DNA of 64,000 nucleotides. Source: Micropterix aruncella (taxonomy: Eukaryota; Arthropoda; Insecta; Lepidoptera; Micropterigidae). The stretch is from assembly GCA_944548615.1 (NCBI GenBank), contig OX155976.1, positions 1,156,596-1,220,595 on the forward strand. Reading direction: 5' to 3'. The notes beneath the pieces are model-generated. The model had not been told where the DNA came from. It saw only the letters and a list, made by a program, of their open reading frames with translations, and ran no database searches. Shown here one piece after another: positions 11,638 through 21,500 of the stretch. The position numbers were made by a program, and so were the translations under genes. Position 1 is the stretch's first letter, and the number at the start of each line of letters is the position of its first letter.

Positions 11638-12290
11638 ACGGGCCCATGATGAGTTGGCCACGATGACCCATGTGTCCAGGGTCGGTCACACTCACGGGTC
11701 AACACCCATCCGACGGCCTCCTCGCATGGGGTGCGAGTCCTGGGTAGGACACTGGGTCAACCAGTCTCCCCTGGGAATCAAACCTCTGGCGCCCCTGGAC
11801 GGTCTGCACTCCGTGCGGCGCAAGCCAATCGATTGTGCTCTCCGACTAACAGTCGGGGGAGTCTGGGAACTGTATTGTTTCCTATAGAGCGGGGGTGGTT
11901 GCGTACCTTATGGCGACTGCTCTGGAATTGACCATTGGCCATCCGATCCCGGGTAAGAGGCGGGCAAAGGACGCCTTGGTCCGCGAAGATTCGGTGCACT
12001 CCGTTTCACCGCTTCATAAGGGAGAGGACCGCGCAAGCGACCTCGAACTCGGAACCAATCGAGAGACCGGAGAAATCTGGTCACAATTGGAAGTGAGGGC
12101 GCGAGTATCTCGAGCCCGCCGGGTTTACTCCTGGCTTACTCGCGGTAAGGCGTTGGACTCTCACGGGTTGTGACGTAGCTGGACGTAGAATGTACTGTCC
12201 AAAGTCTCTACGTTCACTGCAGGGCGATAGAACGACTAATCGTTAAAACGTCCTGTGGTGACGGGCTCGCCCGTTGTAGTTGACACCGCA
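11638..12290 (+). repeat. Dispersed GC-rich repeat family A, copy 1
   Basis: Starts at gggcccatgatgagttggcc and shares long blocks with 15230-15895 in the same order: the ggtcggtcacactcacgggt block, the ctaacagtcgggggagtctg block and the final acgactaatcgttaa block. A third copy lies inverted at 19441-19640, and part of the tail is recognisable at 19960-20085. The GC content stands out from its surroundings. Short open frames crossing it have no domain. Confidence 0.7.
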
Positions 12291-13076
12291 AGATGACGTT
12301 CGTAGACCCTCTAGAGATGGGCCACGGAGCGAAAATCGGTAATGGGGAAATCCGTAGGTAACGTCTCTTTATAACAGATAACGGGAGTGCGAAGGCGGGC
12401 TGTGAGTGAATGCGTTCACCTAATAGAAAGAGACAGCAGCATATAGTGCCCCCTCCATCCTTGTCTAGTTGCGCATGCGCGTTTATCCAGACACTGCCAT
12501 CTGAAGAGAAGGCAATGGCCTCAGTTCGGTTCTCAGTTCGTCTATGAGGTAGAAGCATAATTCTCTTCGATCGGTTTCCGAAATGACGCTGCAGCAGTTG
12601 ACCAGCTGCAGCAGTTGACGAAATCTAAAGCTATTTTTTAATATAAACAGTTCTTACAGATCTCCTGTAAAATTCACTTTTTGGTACTTATTGTTTTCAA
12701 AATGACGGATAAAATTATTATGGCTTTTTTAACGTTAGTTGTGCATCTTAGTGGGTGTACCTTTTCAGAGGTACTAGCACCATTCGATATCCATTTTTGT
12801 ACGGACGGATAGTCATATCAGGACTCGAAACGTATTTTAGGAATGAGAGTAAAAACGCCAACTCTGTGGTCGAGAAACTTACAACTACTTACAGCTAAAA
12901 ATAACAAAATAAACTTTGCGGGGTTTACAAACCACATCGCCTTCTTCCGTCGTTACTTCCTCCTGCGCAGGGATCGTAAATATTGTAAAATGTATCGGAT
13001 ACATATCGACATATAATATTTATTATGCATATAACAAATGAAGGGGTTACAGGGGACAATGATCAATATCAACATA
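12291..13076. other. No gene seen
   Basis: Mixed-composition sequence without a recognised feature. The word ctaaagctattttttaa near 12625 recurs near 10340, hinting at a shared repeat. Confidence 0.4.
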
Positions 13077-13372
13077 TTGAAGTTTATAACAATTCCATTT
13101 TTAAAATTTACTACCCTTAGAAGAAAGCTAACCGTGGGAATGAAAATCACGACGTCATGTTTTCAACCCTCAAAAATTTCTTTGTATAGGGTGTTAGTGC
13201 ATGCATACTGATGTATTGAACGTATTGAAGTTTATAACAATTCCATTTTTAAAATTTACTAACTCAACCCTTAGAAGAAATCTAACAGTGGGAATGAAAA
13301 TCACGACGGCATGTTTTCAACCCTCAAAAATTTCTTTGTATAGGGTGTTAGTGCATGCATACTGATGTATAA
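13077..13372. repeat. 148-bp tandem duplication, two copies
   Basis: The block beginning ttgaagtttataacaattcc at 13077 is repeated from 13225 with few differences and ends with catgcatactgatgtat. Noncoding. Confidence 0.85.
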
Positions 13373-13811
13373 TGGTGGCTTATCCAATGATTTCGCATAT
13401 AATTACATAATAATTGCATAAATGCGGGATTTAGCTGCCCGCGAGTTGTCGCAACGTAAAAACCACCGATCGGTGGTATGAGCATTCCAGCGGTCAACCC
13501 CTAAACTTGTGAAGTAAAAACTCAGCCCTACCTTTCCCAGAAGGGACGTTACACATTCTAAAAATATATTTTAGCAAGGGTTTGAGTGAGAACAAAATAT
13601 ATAATGCCTGAAAACCAAACACATTTCAGTTTCAAAAAAAAAAAAATACATTTTACTAAAATTCCACCTCAGAAAAAAAACTAATATAAGATTATAATAC
13701 TTTTAAAAAAAAAAAAAAACACATTTTAATTATACCTCGAAAAAAAAGCAAACGTGGAAGTCATTATTAGACTCGATCAGTATTTCCTATAGTCATCGAG
13801 ATACCTTACCT
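13373..13811. other. No gene seen; A-runs
   Basis: Contains several A-homopolymer runs (13630-13750) and no supported feature. Confidence 0.4.
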
Positions 13812-14027
13812 CTGATGCGTAAATATACACCCACTTGGGTGGTCATTACCTCTAACCTGAGGAGGTAAAACAATCTGGCGCCAAAAGCCTGCTGCGGTTC
13901 TTAAATGACACGAGGCTTAGCGCAGAGCTATAAACACAATAGATCAGCAATGGTCGCAGTGTTACAAGGCTCATAAAGACCTTAGAAAAGCCCCACTCAA
14001 CAAATTAAAAATAAATTAAAAAATACC
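13812..14027 (+). repeat. Dispersed repeat family C, copy 1
   Basis: The sequence around cacttgggtggtcattacct and ggcgccaaaagcctg is found again, inverted, at 63755-64000, with about 90% identity by eye over 200 bp. It ends in an A/T-rich tail. It could be a SINE or a terminal piece of a larger element; no tRNA-like promoter was confirmed. A 13-bp hairpin (ggaaagaacgatc at 14049-14061 with its inverse at 14087-14099) lies just after it. Confidence 0.65.
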
Positions 14028-14974
14028 TTACCTCTGGAACTAACAGGAAAGAACGATCTATGTCCACCGTCACCGCCTGGATTTTGATCGTTCTTTCCCG
14101 TCTTCTATTCTTCTAATTTATGGGCAGGTTGTGATCATACTTTCGAAAATCGATTTATTCTTCGATTCGTTTGAGAACAAGATAGCATTCGTATCTCATT
14201 TTCACAAAAAATAACGACGATCGTAACCCTTCATTTGATAGTTGTGGGGATTTACAAGCAGAATTTGCAAGGATAATTCCCACGTAATCACAGTTGCCAA
14301 TTGGAATTGTCAAAGAAATTCTAGTAATGAATATCGAATGATATAAATTCAGAAGTCGTTGAATTAACCCCTGGGTGGCGATGCAAGCCGATCGGCGTTT
14401 TTCGTATTATCAGTATTTATTCAATTATCGGCTCTATTTTTCCCTCCACTGTTGTAAAAGCTTACCATTGAAGCATGGCCTTGAATAAACCACCGTTATT
14501 ATATATTAGTATGACAAATTTTTGAGGGCTGGCTTCCTTCTTACCCTGTTCCTCAAGCCCGCTTTAAAATCTAAACGATGGTTTTTAAGTGTATACCTTA
14601 TTTTTAATATTAAGAATATCACAAAGGATTACAATACATCTAGAACATGCACGAGAATTCCAGTGCCTACATAACAATCGTAGGAAAATAACAACAGGGG
14701 AATAATCGAGCATGTTCGATGTGTTATTACCCCAAAACCGTAATTTTAAAATTATTTCTTTCAAAAATCGTTGAAGAAACGTAGTGTGCTAACAAATGAC
14801 CCACTTAGACCTACAACCCACTTAGCGAAGACAAGGAGAGGTCGTCAAACGGCAGTGTTTCCAATATGCCTAATTTTTAGCGCTGCAATCTTGAGTGATT
14901 CGAGTGAAGACATATTAGAAACTCCGTAGAGGGGTTGACAGAGGCGACGCAGAGCAGGCATCGGATGCGGGCGC
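14028..14974. other. No gene seen
   Basis: AT-rich, apart from the small hairpin at 14049-14099. No domain-bearing frames or terminal repeats recognised. Confidence 0.4.
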
Positions 14975-15895
14975 ACAGTATACCAAAAACAGACTCTCGA
15001 GCGACAGCGCATTGCGGGGATAGGGTGCGAGGGAATTAAGCAGAGGGGTACGTCTCGACGAACGCCTTTGGTTAGTCAGGCGCGGGTGAAGGTTGGCGAC
15101 TTTTTCAAACGTTTAAATATCCGCGTCGGCCGAGTAGTGGACATCTGGCGGCCATATGCAAGCTCTTACGACTCGGGACTCGCCTTGATTTCAATTCTGT
15201 TCTAAGAGAAGTTACTGTCTGGGAGCTAATGGGCCCTTGCTGAGTTGGCCACGAAGACCCATTTGCTCAGGGTTGGTCACACTCACGGGTCAACAACCAT
15301 CCGGCGGCCTCCACGCATGAAGCGCGAGCCCGGGTAGGACTCTGGCCTTGGGGCTAGTTTCCCCTTGGAGTCAATGTTCTGGCGCTCCTGGACGGTCTAC
15401 GCACCGTGCGGCGTAAGCCAATCATTTGTGCATTCTGACTAACAGTCGGGGGAGTCTGGAAGATGTACTATTTCCTATAGAGCAGGGGTGGTTGCTGACC
15501 TTACGGCGACTGCTCTTGAAACGACCATCGGCTACGCGATTCCGGGTGAACAGCCGGTGATCCGCGATAAATTCAGTTTACACCGTTTCACCGCTGCGTA
15601 AGGGAGAGGACCGCGCAAGCGACCTCGAAATCGTAACCAGTTGAGAGAACGGAGCAATCTGGTAGCAATTGGAAGTAAGGGCGTGAGTGTAAGCCCGCTG
15701 GTTAACATACCTGGTTATCTCGCAGATAAGGCGTTGGCCTCTTACGGGCATGTTGGTGGAGCTTGACGGTGGACTGTTTTGTCCTAAGTGTTCTGCGTTC
15801 ACTTCACGGGAGATAGAACGACCAATCGTTAAGACTTCCTGAGGTGACAGGTTCGTCCCGTTTTAGTCGACAGCTCTAGTTTTCTGGTATAATGT
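14975..15895 (+). mobile_element. Repeat family A, copy with terminal inverted repeats
   Basis: Begins acagtatacca and ends tggtataatgt, an 11-base imperfect terminal inverted repeat. The left part (14975-15215) recurs alone or in pieces at 46670-46880, 47727-47835, 49100-49240, 17380-17440 and 62320-62360. The right part (15230-15895) is the GC-rich block shared with copy 1. No protein domain is recognised, so it is best viewed as a ~0.9-kb non-autonomous DNA transposon. Its superfamily cannot be assigned. Confidence 0.6.
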
Positions 15896-16430
15896 GGCGG
15901 ATGTGATGCGTTTTTGAGGCGCCCCCATGGTAATGTACAAGCCAATACAGACAGAAGAGCCGTTTGACCGTCTTGATGGCGCGGATGCCTCTTTACGTCG
16001 CTTGGCGGTCACAAGCGACGCGCCGAACGAAAATTCATGACGATATGGAATTCAATATTGATTTTTATGAGTTAGTCGAGAAATACTTATCATTACATGA
16101 CTGATGGCAGTATATGACTTAAAATGTATGAAAATAGCAGTTAATGCATAATAATGCATTTACTTCGCACGGTTTTGCGGTGCCCGAGCGACTGAATGCC
16201 TCTTCTGTATATTTTAGTCACTTTGCGTCCTCGCCACATCGCCTCTGTCTGAACTCCCCCTCAGAGCTCAATCTTATCAGCAGTCGCGTCATAAATACAA
16301 GATATGGCATTAACCGCCCTACCTATACGAATGCTGTTATTTTATCATATAGAAAATAATTATAATTATATACATTTATATAAAACCCTATGAAATCGGA
16401 GACTAATACAGTTGTTTGTAATACATTATG
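15896..16430. other. No gene seen
   Basis: No supported feature. A 71-codon frame at 16144 has no recognisable domain. Confidence 0.4.
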
Positions 16431-16585
16431 AACAAGATAAAAAACGAATTTACCGCATGAATTTTGTAGCACCCGACGTTGCAGCCGCCGTTGTCTGCAG
16501 TCTACCGTAGACAACGGAAGCCGCAACGTCGCCGAAACGACAGATGTTACAAAATTCATGCGGTAAATTCTTTTTTTATCTTGTT
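16431..16585. mobile_element. Penelope-type terminal hairpin, solo copy
   Basis: A 155-bp near-palindrome. The left arm, from aacaagataaaaaacgaatt to gccgccgttgtc, is mirrored by the right arm, from gacaacgg to tatcttgtt. The core word gcccgacg/gttgcagccgccgttgtc is the same as in the arms of the element at 6709-7493. No protein is present. Confidence 0.65.
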
Positions 16586-16668
16586 ATATATAACAGATAT
16601 ATAAAAACCGCTATATATTTTAAACAAGTAAACTCTCATAACGAACATAATTCGTTTCCAGACTAATA

Positions 16669-16735
16669 ATCATCAAGCGAAACACTTGTTAAGCGAAACA
16701 CTCGTTAGGCTAAACACTCGTTAAGCGAAACAATT
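16669..16735. repeat. Short tandem repeat (aagcgaaacactcgtt units)
   Basis: About four copies of a 16-17-base unit, aagcgaaacactcgtt, with substitutions. Confidence 0.7.
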
Positions 16736-17142
16736 CCCATACTCGTTAAGAGAGGTGCTTGTTATGAGACGTTCCACTTTATTGTTATCGAGAAATGTAA
16801 TGAAAAAAAAAACAAGGATTTACCTACTTTTAAATTATTAACCCAGAGGTAGGGCGGTTAATATCATAATTACTCACTATTTTGACAATTGTGCTGATAA
16901 AGAAAATACATTAAAGGAGCTGGAGATCTCCTCTTATACAGCCGGTGAGGTATTTATACATTTTCCTAGCAATTCAAACACTTATTATAACAAAACAAAA
17001 CACGAGATTTCGAAACAGATCTAACGAGGTAACAACGAAATAGGTAGATTTATGGCACTTTACTTGCTTTATTATTCTAAAACAATGACTGGTTTCGTAT
17101 GCAAGCCTTTCGTGAATACATCTGTATAATTGGTCAAACTAG
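16736..17142. other. No gene seen
   Basis: AT-rich; no feature supported. Confidence 0.4.
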
Positions 17143-17338
17143 ACAGACCCCAAATAAAAAGCGTCAAGACTAATGACAGACCCAAGTAAAAACAGTATCA
17201 GAACTAATGACAAACCCCAAACAAAAACAGTGTCGGGACAGGACCCAAATATAAAGCATCAGGACTAATGACAGACCCCAAATATAGTGTCAGGACTAAT
17301 GACAGCTCCCAAATAAAGTGTCGAGACTAATGACAGGA
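17143..17338. repeat. Degenerate minisatellite, about six units of 30-40 bp
   Basis: Units built on actaatgacagaccccaaat with the variable joiner aaaaacagtgtc. Unit length drifts between about 28 and 42 bp, and later units are shorter. Confidence 0.75.
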
Positions 17339-17379
17339 CATATTGCCCTCAACAGATGGAGGAAGATGAGCAATAAATG

Positions 17380-17445
17380 ACTTATTCGCTTCGATTTCAA
17401 TTTTGTTCTAAAAGAACCTACTGTCTGGTATACTGTGGCCTTTAT
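17380..17445 (+). repeat. Solo terminal piece of repeat family A
   Basis: The stretch tcgatttcaattttgttcta through tactgtctggtatactgt matches the end of the left half of family A (15185-15215) and carries a clean tggtatactgt terminus. It is 5'-truncated. Confidence 0.55.
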
Positions 17446-17879
17446 GTGTTAGGTGCCATATAGGTTGCCATATATAAGGGAAATCAGGTAATTAGCCATA
17501 TTTAATAGGATATAACTCAGAAACGGCTCATAATTGACGTCAGTCGCTCTAGTAATAAATATTTTATATAAAGGGATCAAGTCAAAGGTAAATGATTTAC
17601 TGCTATTGGAAAAGTGGGCTCAAAATGCCTATTCACTTTTATTCAGGGATTCTTATTCTCTGCTCACAAAAACAACCCATGCAGTATATTTGTTTTGAGT
17701 TTTAAAATCATTAATTTCAAATGCTGGATATTAATGAGTGTAAAAGGTTTGAAGCTTTCGAAATGTGAGGAGAATACTGAAAATATCTCGGAGAGATAAG
17801 TCAGAAATGAGATGGTGCTGCAAAGAATGCACAAAAAAATGGAATTGCTGAAAAACCATAAAGAGAAGGAAATTACAGT

Positions 17880-18110
17880 ACACTGGTCACATAATGCGTG
17901 GTAACAAATACCACCTTCTCCAATTAATCCTGCAAGGAAAGATAAAAAGCCGCTAAGACCTGGCCGAAGGAGAACCCACCGGCTATAAAACCTCGCTAAA
18001 TGGTACAACTCAAGCACCACCAAGTTGTTCCACGCCGCAACATCACAGACCCGAGTGGCCATAATGACCGTCGACCTCGGATAGATGACACTTTAAGAAG
18101 AAGAAATTCT
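17880..18110 (+). pseudogene. RTE-like retrotransposon C-terminal remnant
   Basis: The plus-strand translation in two frames gives GHIMRGNKYHLLQLILQGKI and then RPGRRRTHRL..NLAKWYNS and KLFHAATSQTRVAIMT. The expected order is a GH.MR..KY..LQ.I.QGKI..RR.GRRR..WL.NLR.W block, which ends insect RTE-type reverse transcriptases. Several stops and a frameshift are present. It ends with aagaagaagaa just before 18110, consistent with a short simple-repeat tail. A fragment of a similar family lies on the other strand at 45670-46330. Confidence 0.6.
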
Positions 18111-18398
18111 GGAGGGGATGGGAACCAAAGCCAACTTGTTTGCACCGGCTTGGAAACAGTTTAGATCCAGGGCTGAGTAGAAACAGAGTAGATCAAAATG
18201 TAGTAGTAATTTTCACAGGGCGTCGAAAGAAACACAACCGCCATTCATTCAAAATGCCCATACCGATACTGCAAAACAACGCTTAAGTTTAAATACAATA
18301 GAAACATTAATGCATCATTACCCTGTATAATCTCCAACTAACATTAGGTTCTTAAGAGCTAGTAAAAAGAAAAAACAAATTGAGCTTTCATTTCCTTT

Positions 18399-18509
18399 CT
18401 ACAGGTAGTAGAGAAGCGTTTCAAGGCTGGAATGCGGCTGCCGATGCAGGGCTTGACCTGCGAGGGTCGCAAGTTTGTGGGCGTATTGGCACGGAGCGGG
18501 TACCTTGAC
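18399..18509 (-). CDS. piwi: piwi terminal exon (PIWI domain end)
   Basis: Acceptor cttag precedes [19 protein letters not shown]. The exon ends with ETLLYYL and a TAG stop at 18399-18401. The His in QYAHKL is the fourth slicer residue. The phase is 0, matching the donor at 20141. The plus strand also reads open here for about 40 codons, but that is an antisense shadow. No clear AATAAA was identified downstream, so the 3' UTR end is not called. Confidence 0.95.
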   Translation of the reverse strand, partial: VKVPAPCQYAHKLATLAGQALHRQPHSSLETLLYYL

Positions 18510-21500
18510 CTAAGGACAAAAAGTAACAAGTAAATATATTAAAGGAATATAAAACACGACCCGCATTACAAAAAGTGAACTACTGTATTTATACATATAT
18601 AGGCTGATACATATGCAGGATGAGTTTTAATTAACCGTCATCCTTGAAGTGGGTGAATGAGTACGAGCAAGTAAGCAACTTTGAATATAAAAATGTGGAA
18701 AAAAGTAAAAAAAATAATTTTGTGTATTTTCTTTTAATTTGATTTTTTTTTTTGAAAAATACTATAAAAAGCGCTGACCACTATGCACCATCTAGCGGTA
18801 GAAAATATGTCGCTTATTTTGTTTATTAGAAATATTTTACCTACTGCTAGATGGTGCAGCGTGCTCAAATGCCTATCAAACTTTTATTTAACAGACAAGT
18901 TCTTAAAAAAATTATTTAAAAAAAAAATTGTTCCCAAAAATTATATGAAAAGTTGTCCACCTGCTCATACTGATTCACCCCCTTGAAGAATGCTGGTTAA
19001 TTAAAACTTACCCTGTATATTTTTGGAATGACTCAATCAGACCTTTCTTTGACATTTGGACATTTAGACAACTGCTTCCTTGATATTTGGACAGTTAAGT
19101 AACCCTACGACACTCGAGATGACAACAATTCTAACATAACCGGAACGGCTCCACTGTCACCTTCACGTGGTGGAAGTTGGCGCTCGTGGCCTGCCAGCTA
19201 AATCTCTATTTCACCTCTTTAAAGATCTTGGCCTTTCCAGAAAAATAATCAACTCTTTCTTAGAAAAATTATCTAAAACTGCGATTTGCGCATCTCAAAT
19301 TCTATGGCTTCGAAGGGGGAGTGAATGGGTGGTAAGGTGCAAGCTCACATGTGGCAAGACAGCTGTCCTATACCTACCACAGCCGGTTCGTAAGTCCGGA
19401 ATCCACTGCTCACCCCTCAGAAGTGTAAAAAAAATAGTATTATCGATTGGCTTGCGCCGCTCGGTGCGCAGACCGTCCAGGAGCGCCAGAGGTTTGATTC
19501 CCAGGGGAGACTGGTTGACCCAGTGTCCTACCCAGGTTCGCACCCCATGCGTGGAGGCCGTCGGATGGGTGTTGACCCGTGAGTGTGACCGACCCTGAAC
19601 ACATGGGTCATCGTGGCCACCTCATCATGGGCCCATTAGCTCCCAAAGAGACAGTTGGGTTTTGGTGAAATAGTAAATAAGAAACGGCCATGACAAATGT
19701 GAAGTTAGATAATTGTCATAGATGCAAGCCTTCCAAGGGCCAGAAATTAGCAAGGCATCTATCTTTGCCAAACTACTGAAATGTTCTATAGCAGGATTGT
19801 CAGAGGTCTTTTCCCTGATGAGTGATTTCCTGTCCAGGAATTTAAACTGGTTATTTGGGTCTATAAGGAAGATATGTCCTTTTAGACCAATTTGGGGTTA
19901 TATGACGAATTTTGTGTATGCGGGCGAGAAGTTAAGGGCAGCTAGCGTAGTTTTACTGTGGATTTTGTTGTCTATCAAGTCTATATGTTCACTCCATGGG
20001 AGACAGAATGGCACAATGCGGTTAGAACTCCCTGGGGTGGTGGGTTTGCCCGTAGTAATTGACATTATGCCAGCAAAACAGACTTGAGCTGCCTTGCCCG
20101 ATAATTATTAATAGTAATAATAATAAATTGAAATACCAACCTGGCCGGACCAGTTGAAATACACATGACAAAGCTTGTATGTCAGTCTTTGAATGTGATC
20201 GGGCTTCAGTGAGGAGGTATCAAATATTACGTTGTAGCTGGTCGGGGATACTGTTCCTTCCCTTACTTGCTGCGACACGAGGAAGAAATCATACCTAATG
20301 AACAAACAAAAAATTAGAACTATGTTTACTGATCCCAGTCAATCACTGATGGTAAGAAACATTGAATGAAAATCTCTTTATTGCACAACAAAAATAAGGT
20401 ACAATGGCGGACTTGTTGCTACATAACAATATTTCCAGTCACGCAACATGCTGGTGTGAAAGAAGACTAGGCAAAAAAATGAAGTACAATATGATACAAA
20501 AAGATATAAAATGAAATTTTAAATTATAGCATATATTATGCATTTTGTGTGTCTAGTTAGTTAGTTTTCCTGGACTAATTCCCGCACTTGGCCTCTTGAT
20601 TGGGCCGTTGTGCGTGGCTCATGTTTCTATTTATGTTACTCCAGCCAACCCAGGCTGTCCCAGAAGGTTAGCAGCCTGTTTAGGTTGCTACAGGCCTCCG
20701 GGACAGATGCTGGAGATTGTAGTATTCTTGCCCGTTGCTCTGCCACGCTCTTGCATTCCATGAGCACATGCTGTGGCGTTTCTTCTTCCTTCATGCATCC
20801 TCTGCAGAGAGGGCTGTCTGTCACATCTATGGTAAACAGGTGTTTGTTTAGAGGACAGTGGCCTGTCATAGTACCTATGACTTTACTTTACGGATTTTGT
20901 CCCTTTTTAATCTGGTGAGGTTGCGGGCAAGTTTTCGCGTTCTTTATTTGCCTGCATCCTGCGTTTTATTTCCATTCTGTAAGGGGGTTTTCATCGGTGT
21001 TTCTGCGTAGCCATGTTTTTATTTGGGCCTGGGGTATGGGCATCAAGGGTTCCGGGGTCCATATACTATTTTCTTTGATCCCCTTTTGGCCAGTTCATCT
21101 GCCGCGTCGTTGCCCAGTGAGTCGCTGTGCCCTTTAATCCATTGCAGGGTCACTCTATTTGACCTTGCAATGGATTGAAGTGCATTGTGGCATTCCAGTA
21201 CAAGGACAGAGGTTATAGTATTTTTTGCTAGCTCTTGTAGCACGGAGGTACTGTCGGAGACAAATGTCAAACTTAGGTCTCCGACATCTTTGGCTGCTAC
21301 TGCCTGTGCTGCTCTGGTGATGCCAATGCATTCTGCTTGGAAGATCGTATTTAAGTTGCCTAGGTTAGTTGATATTTTGATGTTTAGATCATTTATGTGT
21401 CTTATCTAAAGTAAAAAGTAAATAAATAAATAAATTTGCGAGTAAGACATAAAACATAGACGTGGCCAATTCTGTCGACGGACTCAAATGAAAAAGTTGT

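Larger units (their letters stand above)
18510..20140 (-). other. piwi last intron
   Basis: 1.6 kb with GT donor next to 20141 and AG acceptor next to 18509. Holds an 80-bp inverted repeat (18783-18862), a LINE-derived fragment (19140-19440), an inverted family A copy (19441-19640) and family A tail-like sequence (19960-20085). Confidence 0.8.

Noticed and set aside
11638..12290. tRNA or rRNA gene, because of the GC-rich structured look
   Set aside because: No cloverleaf, no A/B box in proper spacing and no rRNA signature; copies elsewhere show it is a dispersed repeat.
18405..18540. Plus-strand frame [21 protein letters not shown] that looks exon-like
   Set aside because: It is the complement of the piwi terminal exon, which has clear Piwi motifs, phase and stop.
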